Source of the DNA: Linnemannia hyalina
Taxonomy: Eukaryota > Mortierellomycota > Mortierellomycetes > Mortierellales > Mortierellaceae
NCBI GenBank assembly: GCA_019671135.1
Contig: JAHRHY010000015.1
Coordinates: forward strand, 248,001 to 312,000
DNA: 64,000 nucleotides
Direction: 5' to 3'
Part shown: positions 59,501 through 64,000 of the stretch, in pieces
How the letters are laid out: each line of letters begins with the position of its first letter
How positions within the stretch are numbered: position 1 is the stretch's first letter
Translations under genes and position numbers: made by a program
Notes under the pieces: generated by a model
Told to the model about the DNA's origin: nothing
The model's database searches: none
The model's input: the letters and a program-made list of their open reading frames with translations, nothing else

Positions 59501-60674
59501 GACATCTTTCGTTTTTAATTTTCGTTTCTGTCAGAATAATCAGGGCAGAGGATGACGGTGCCTGGAAGGTGATCTACGTTTTTTTGAACTGTTAATCACC
59601 CTCGGGTGGAAGAGGGGTACAATTGTGTGTTAACTGTCCCTCGCACCGCAGTCTATGCTCTTACCTATAGACACCAACCACTCCACCTTTTCTCCTCGTT
59701 CTCCTCCATCCCTCTTCTCCATCCTTCCCTGACTTTCAGAAAGGGAAATAAATGCAACTTAGTGGGTGTCTTTATGAATGATAATGATCAAAGATATGAC
59801 GGCAAAGCATCACTCGCCAGGAAGGACAGGTGTAAATACCCCTTCTCCTCTCCACTTTCTTTCTTTTTCCCTTCTTTCCTTCGGCCAGCCATTCTTCTTT
59901 GTTACGATAAAGTACACACCTTTTTCGCTTGACAGCAAAAAAAGGCTTTACTAATGTTTCTCTTTCTAAATATACCATAACCCTTATGTCTTCGCCAGAA
60001 GGATAAATGTGTGACGTCGAATGAAAACGCTTTTCTAAGGTTTTCTCGCGCACTGTCCAGCTTCTTTCTCCATCCCACTTCCCACTTTTTTTTGTCGATT
60101 GGTGCCTGCTCACCGTCATCCACTTGTGCATCTCTTCATTCTGTCGGAACGGTCGGTAAGCATCCAGTATTTTATTCCCGTCATCTCTCTGTCATCTCTT
60201 TCACATCTGTCATTCGGAAGGTTTTGAATGTCAGGAACAATGCTCTTTACTTGATGGGTCTCCGGTGGGTGTTGCTTCTTGCAGTCAGTCTTCTTTTCAG
60301 CCAAAAAATAAGTAATACCAAAATTGGCGGCTTCCATTCGACTCTTTCAGTGGTTTCGATTGCCATGCTGTTTGTGGAGGATCAACACTCCTTTTCCTTC
60401 CCTGGAGTATCAAACATTCTAGCGATAGCGGGCATGCGATGCCTGATTGACACGCAGCCTCTTTTTCTGCCCTTTTCCTCCATGACTGGTCTTTGGCTAC
60501 GTCCATCTTTCCTCTTCAGTTTTCACTGGCCACGCTTCTCTGAACAAGCTCGTACTCTGTTCTTTACTCTTTTCTCAGGCATGTTTTGCACGTGTACTCT
60601 CAACGAGTCTTGATGCTTTTCTGTATTCCCGGCCCGGCCAAATCACAGTCCCCTTGTCATCCACTTTGCATAGT
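59501..60674. other. Intergenic region (1.2 kb)
   Basis: No S12 exons 1-3 are found here, so the fragment is truncated. The plus-strand open frame 60011-60613 has no domain or coding-like composition. Towards the next gene the sequence becomes T/C-rich. Confidence 0.55.
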
Positions 60675-62243
60675 ATGCTGCGTTACCCAACTAATTATTT
60701 CAGCTCTTTGACTCTGCTTTGGTCACCTTCGCCAGCCCCTCTCCCCTCTCTCCTCTCTCCTCTCCGCTCTTCTTCCTCCTGCTCCTTAGCGCCAATCCAA
60801 CCCATGTGGATAGTCCTCCTGGCCTTCATCACCAGCCTCTGTCTTTACATCGCTGGCTACTCGGCATGGTGGGTCCTTGGTATCAACACTACCGCTGCCG
60901 CAATTTTGGCGCTACATGCACTTTGTGTAAAATCAACACCTGCATTCATATCCATTCTCCTTATGTTCGACATCTCCGCATACGTGGCTGGCGTTTCGCT
61001 CTGGTGGGTCCTGGGCGTTCCCGCTGGTTTCGTCGCGCTATGTATATTCTCCTTTTGGATTCTTTACTGTCATCAGGACATGGACGAGAGACGTTACAGT
61101 GGAAGCGATCATGCCTATTCCGTACCAAGCCATAGCGACCGAACTATCAACGAAAGGACACGTCTGCTGCCTTCCTATACATCCCACCCGCCTGCACCTG
61201 CGGAAACCCCACAGAGAATCGCTCCATCAAAATCATCCTATATATCTCGATCGCTTATTGATACTGCACCAAGAGTTTTGCCCGCACCACCAAGCACTTC
61301 GTTTCGTGGAGTTGTTGACCCGGGGCTCCTGCGATACACCGCGCCGACTTATCCATCTCCAGCAATCGTTGACACAAAACGCCCACGCTATGCAAACCCT
61401 ACATCAGGATCTTTAACGACAGTGGCAGGGAGACAGCCGGTACTCGCTGCACCGAACAGTTCTCAGCCTGCCCGTAAGATCCCGCAATACACCACGGCGA
61501 CTTATTCATCTCCACCAATCGTTGACACAACACAACCACGCTATGCAAACCCTACATCAGGATCTTTAACGACAGTGGCAGGGAGACAGCTGATACTCGT
61601 TGCACCGAGCAGTACTCAGCCTGCCCGTAAGGTCCCGCAATACACCGCGCCGACTTATCCATCTCCACCAATCGTTGACACAAAGCACCCACGCTATACA
61701 AGCCCTACATCAGGAGCTTTAACGACAGTGGCGGGGAGACAGCCGGTACTCGTTGCACCGAACAGTACTCAGCCTGCCCGTAAAATATCTGCACGACGCG
61801 AAATCAACGGCCTGCTTCTTCATACATCAGTAACAGCAGAGGTAGACGACCGGTACACGTATGACCAGAAGATCAAAACAGATAGCGCCCCCCATTCAGC
61901 AACTCGATCTGTCGCTGGAGTTTTCAAATGCTACAACTGCAAACGAAAAAACCCACGCGAATGGACTTCCTATGGGATCTGTGTCGAAATTTGGATGTCG
62001 TCCACCGGTCATCGATATCGAACTCAGTTGAATTCTCAAATGTGCAAACATTGCAAATCATTTGTCGAGCCTGAGGTTAACGAGGACGATTATGTAACGA
62101 AGGTCGTCAGGGTGCTGGATGGCTGGACGGGTCAGCACTCAGTGGTCAAGCCGCTCCGGTACTATCCCCCGACTGGTCCGCACCAGACAGACAAGTGCCA
62201 TGCCTGTCAGAAGGGCATATGTCTCCAAAAGCCCACAAAGTAG
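60675..62243 (+). CDS. Repeat-containing membrane protein with 3CxxC-type zinc finger
   Basis: One exon, 522 aa from the ATG at 60675; an in-frame ATG at 60804 (MWIVLLAFITSLCLYIAGYS, 479 aa) is equally plausible because the part between is CT-rich. Two similar hydrophobic segments each carry an AGxSxWWVLG motif, suggesting an internal duplication of a helix pair. Three tandem 51-residue Pro/Thr-rich repeats follow (YTAPTYPSP...LTTVAGRQPVLAAPN). The C-terminal ~110 residues fit the zf-3CxxC pattern of receptor-transporting-protein-like domains: FKCYNCKRKNPREWTS, QMCKHCKSFVEPEV, WTGQ, then CHACQKGIC. The pairing of these parts is not one I recognise from a named family. A membrane location with a cytosolic zinc domain is inferred. 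Confidence 0.75.
   Translation: MLRYPTNYFSSLTLLWSPSPAPLPSLLSPLRSSSSCSLAPIQPMWIVLLAFITSLCLYIAGYSAWWVLGINTTAAAILALHALCVKSTPAFISILLMFDISAYVAGVSLWWVLGVPAGFVALCIFSFWILYCHQDMDERRYSGSDHAYSVPSHSDRTINERTRLLPSYTSHPPAPAETPQRIAPSKSSYISRSLIDTAPRVLPAPPSTSFRGVVDPGLLRYTAPTYPSPAIVDTKRPRYANPTSGSLTTVAGRQPVLAAPNSSQPARKIPQYTTATYSSPPIVDTTQPRYANPTSGSLTTVAGRQLILVAPSSTQPARKVPQYTAPTYPSPPIVDTKHPRYTSPTSGALTTVAGRQPVLVAPNSTQPARKISARREINGLLLHTSVTAEVDDRYTYDQKIKTDSAPHSATRSVAGVFKCYNCKRKNPREWTSYGICVEIWMSSTGHRYRTQLNSQMCKHCKSFVEPEVNEDDYVTKVVRVLDGWTGQHSVVKPLRYYPPTGPHQTDKCHACQKGICLQKPTK
61332..61790 (+). repeat. Three 153-nt tandem repeats
   Basis: In-frame units 61332-61484, 61485-61637 and 61638-61790 each encode 51 residues. 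Long stretches are identical at DNA level, including silent sites, which points to recent duplication or conversion. Confidence 0.92.
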
Positions 62244-62639
62244 CGTAACACTCAATGGAGAAGGTTTTTTTTTTGTTTTTAAGAAATTTATACACTCAAT
62301 GGAGAAGGTAGGGGTTCAGACTTTTTTCCTGTCACGTTTTCGCCTAGATTCCAATAATTTGTATCGCGTTTTTATTCTTACTATGCATATGTTACTTTGC
62401 ATTATGTCTACCTCAGCCGTTTTAGCCCATGTCTCTCAACCTCCAAGCCGGCGCATTATTACTAAAGTGCTTCAATAAAATGAATGTGGCGATTGCTTTT
62501 AGTCAGAGCCAATATACCATTGCATGCGCCTAGTTACCACAGCTGTCCTTGCATTCGTTGAATGTTTCTCGACGGTTTTATTAACACAAGAAAAAACAAT
62601 CTGCGACTAAATAAAAAAAAAAAGAGAGAGGAGGAGGGA
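62244..62639. other. Convergent 3' flanks
   Basis: Region between the zinc-finger protein and S12 copy 4. A short direct repeat (ACTCAATGGAGAAGGT, at about 62250 and 62294) lies just after the stop. AATAAA is at 62474-62479. Confidence 0.6.
62474..62479 (+). terminator. Polyadenylation signal
   Basis: AATAAA about 230 nt after the stop of the zinc-finger protein gene; candidate only. Confidence 0.35.
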
Positions 62640-63891
62640 TTACTCTTCCTCCTCCTCTACTTTACCAAATGTCAACGGATCAGATTCATCAGGAAGAAGA
62701 GCCTCCACCGCTTCAACATCGCCCTTAGCACTCGTGACGAAGGTCAAGAACACATTCCCTTTCAATCCGAACTCATGGACAGGACCCTTGAACGACTCGT
62801 AGTGGTAGTGCTCCAGCTGGATCTCCAGAGTCCTGAGCTTCATGTGCAGGGCTTTCCCGTCCTTCTGGAGAGTGACGACGATCGTGCCGTAGATGGGGTG
62901 GGTGTAATCACCGGCGTACTCGACCAACTTGTGACTAGGAGGCTTGTTCTCGATCCGATCTGGCAAGTCATCACCGCCCTTGGCGTACAACTCCTTTGTC
63001 TTTTCAATAGTAACCGACAGCCAGTCGATCGACTTGGGCAAACCCAACATTCCGTCAGCGATATAGTATGGCAAGCTGTTGGGGAGGTCAGTGTTGTCGA
63101 CGTTGGTCAAGAGCGCAATGACAAGATCGTCGTATGGGAAAAAGGCCAAAATCGATTGGTAGCCTGGGTTCGATCCATCTATTGTTTCCACAAGTACAGA
63201 CAGCTCTTTTATCAGAATGTTGTTCTCATTTTTTTTGTTTGTCATCATTTTCACAAGCAAGAGAAAGCACAGATGAACAATTGAGAAAGGAAAACATACC
63301 GTGTCTGAAACAAGTGTGGCCCTTGTAAGAGTCCAATAACCAACCAAACCCATACCCAACAGTAGGTGCAAACCCTTGTCGACGCTCCTCATCATCCACG
63401 ATACTCTGAGCCTTGAGGGTCTCCTGGATGCTCTTCTTGTTCAAGACTTGCTTGCCATCCAGCTCTCCCTCCTTCAAGATCACGCGTCCCCACTTGGCCA
63501 GGTCCATCACGTTCATGAAAATGTCTCCAGCGGGGGCATCGGGCATGGGGATCGGATCGATAAACCCTTCCTCGTAAATCCCGTTCTTGGCATCGCCAAA
63601 AGAAGCGGCGTCGTAAGGTAGCGCGTAGTTAGACTGTTTCGCCATCTCGGGCTGCGAGAGTCCGGCACTCTTCAGACCGAGGGGCTTAAAGATCTTACTT
63701 TTGATCAACTCGGGGTACGACATTCCAGCGACATTGGCGGCGGCCTCTCCGGCGACGGCGTACATGATGTTGTTGTAGTTGACAAAGGGGGTCATCTTGG
63801 TTGTCGGCAAGTCGAGATATCTCAATTGCTTGATAAGTTCTCTAGCAGGCTTGCTGTTCCTGTACCACGCCGAGTCAATCGTGGGGACGGG
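62640..63891 (-). CDS. S12 serine hydrolase, copy 4 (5' exons outside window)
   Basis: Two exons are visible from 63891 down: 63891-63300 (exon 3, 592 nt as in copies 1 and 3) and 63178-62640 (exon 4). Exon 3 begins PVPTIDSAWYRNSKPARELI after an acceptor ACAG and carries the YxN motif in VNYNN. The intron-3 junction gives FRHDGSNPGY. Exon 4 contains the DUF3471-like domain (VEYAGDYTHPIYGTIVV, LEHYHYESFKGPVHEF) and ends with a Glu run. Exons 1 and 2, with the SxxK Ser and Lys, must lie beyond 64000; the last 109 nt of the window are intron. Exon 3 is very similar to that of copy 3, so the two are probably recent duplicates. Confidence 0.9.
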
Positions 63892-64000
63892 CTGTATGTA
63901 ATTGAGAAAACGACGCACAGGGAGTAACTTTTAGTCAGGTGCATATGTATGAGTACGATGCAAACATAGCAAAAACTACGCACATGGACAAAAAAGGACA

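Noticed and set aside
60011..60613. Plus-strand open frame of 200 codons upstream of the zinc-finger protein
   Set aside because: Its composition is that of a T/C-rich non-coding stretch (Ser/Phe/Leu-rich product); no motif and no family resemblance.

Overview
This window is nuclear DNA from a filamentous fungus. It carries spliced eukaryotic genes with short GT-AG introns (mostly 70-140 nt), and the products are typical of fungi: an Efg1 rRNA-processing factor, Mgs1/WRNIP1, Cdc7, dynactin p150, allantoinase, Tim22, a DUF3712/Tag1-like protein and F-box/LRR-like proteins. Gene style, moderate GC, pyrimidine-rich leaders and an expanded S12 serine-hydrolase family suggest an early-diverging lineage such as Mortierellomycotina. 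The lineage is an inference; nothing in the sequence proves it. No rRNA, tRNA, CRISPR array or transposon was recognised. Exon limits below were worked out by hand from splice sites, reading phase and protein-family expectation.

Layout. 1-2286: 3' part of a multi-Myb/SANT protein. 2493-4351: Efg1-like nucleolar protein. 4873-6796 (-): S12 (CubicO / class C beta-lactamase-like) hydrolase copy 1. 7836-10663: Mgs1/WRNIP1 AAA+ ATPase. 10893-12344 (-): eIF4E-family cap-binding protein. 13140-17039: Cdc7 kinase. 17613-22154: secreted subtilase with a lysine-rich tail. 22444-23035: S12 pseudogene. 23409-25373: S12 copy 2, secreted. 26158-31234: dynactin p150. 31711-33490: allantoinase. 33491-36201: large gene-poor gap. 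36202-40361: DUF3712 membrane protein, followed by a broken partial duplicate at 41046-41404. 41601-42563 (-): single-pass membrane protein with a PPAY motif. 43603-45513 (-): F-box protein. 47585-50873: type II membrane glycosyltransferase. 51257-52313: Tim22. 52693-54971 (-): class 3 aldehyde dehydrogenase with a peroxisomal-type C-terminus. 56695-58584 (-): S12 copy 3. 59087-59500 (-): S12 fragment. 60675-62243: membrane protein with three 51-residue repeats and a 3CxxC-type zinc finger. 62640-end (-): S12 copy 4, cut by the window edge.

Most genes are unrelated single-copy housekeeping genes. The strongest accessory signal is the S12 family: three complete genes, one cut by the edge, and two decayed copies within 64 kb. 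The complete copies share one four-exon plan with an exon 2 of exactly 183 nt. They differ in N-terminus (one signal peptide) and in the residue at the intron-split HxG site, and two have a TATA box about 75 nt before the start codon. This looks like repeated duplication, decay and retargeting of a secreted/cytosolic hydrolase family. A second, independent partial duplication affects the DUF3712 gene.
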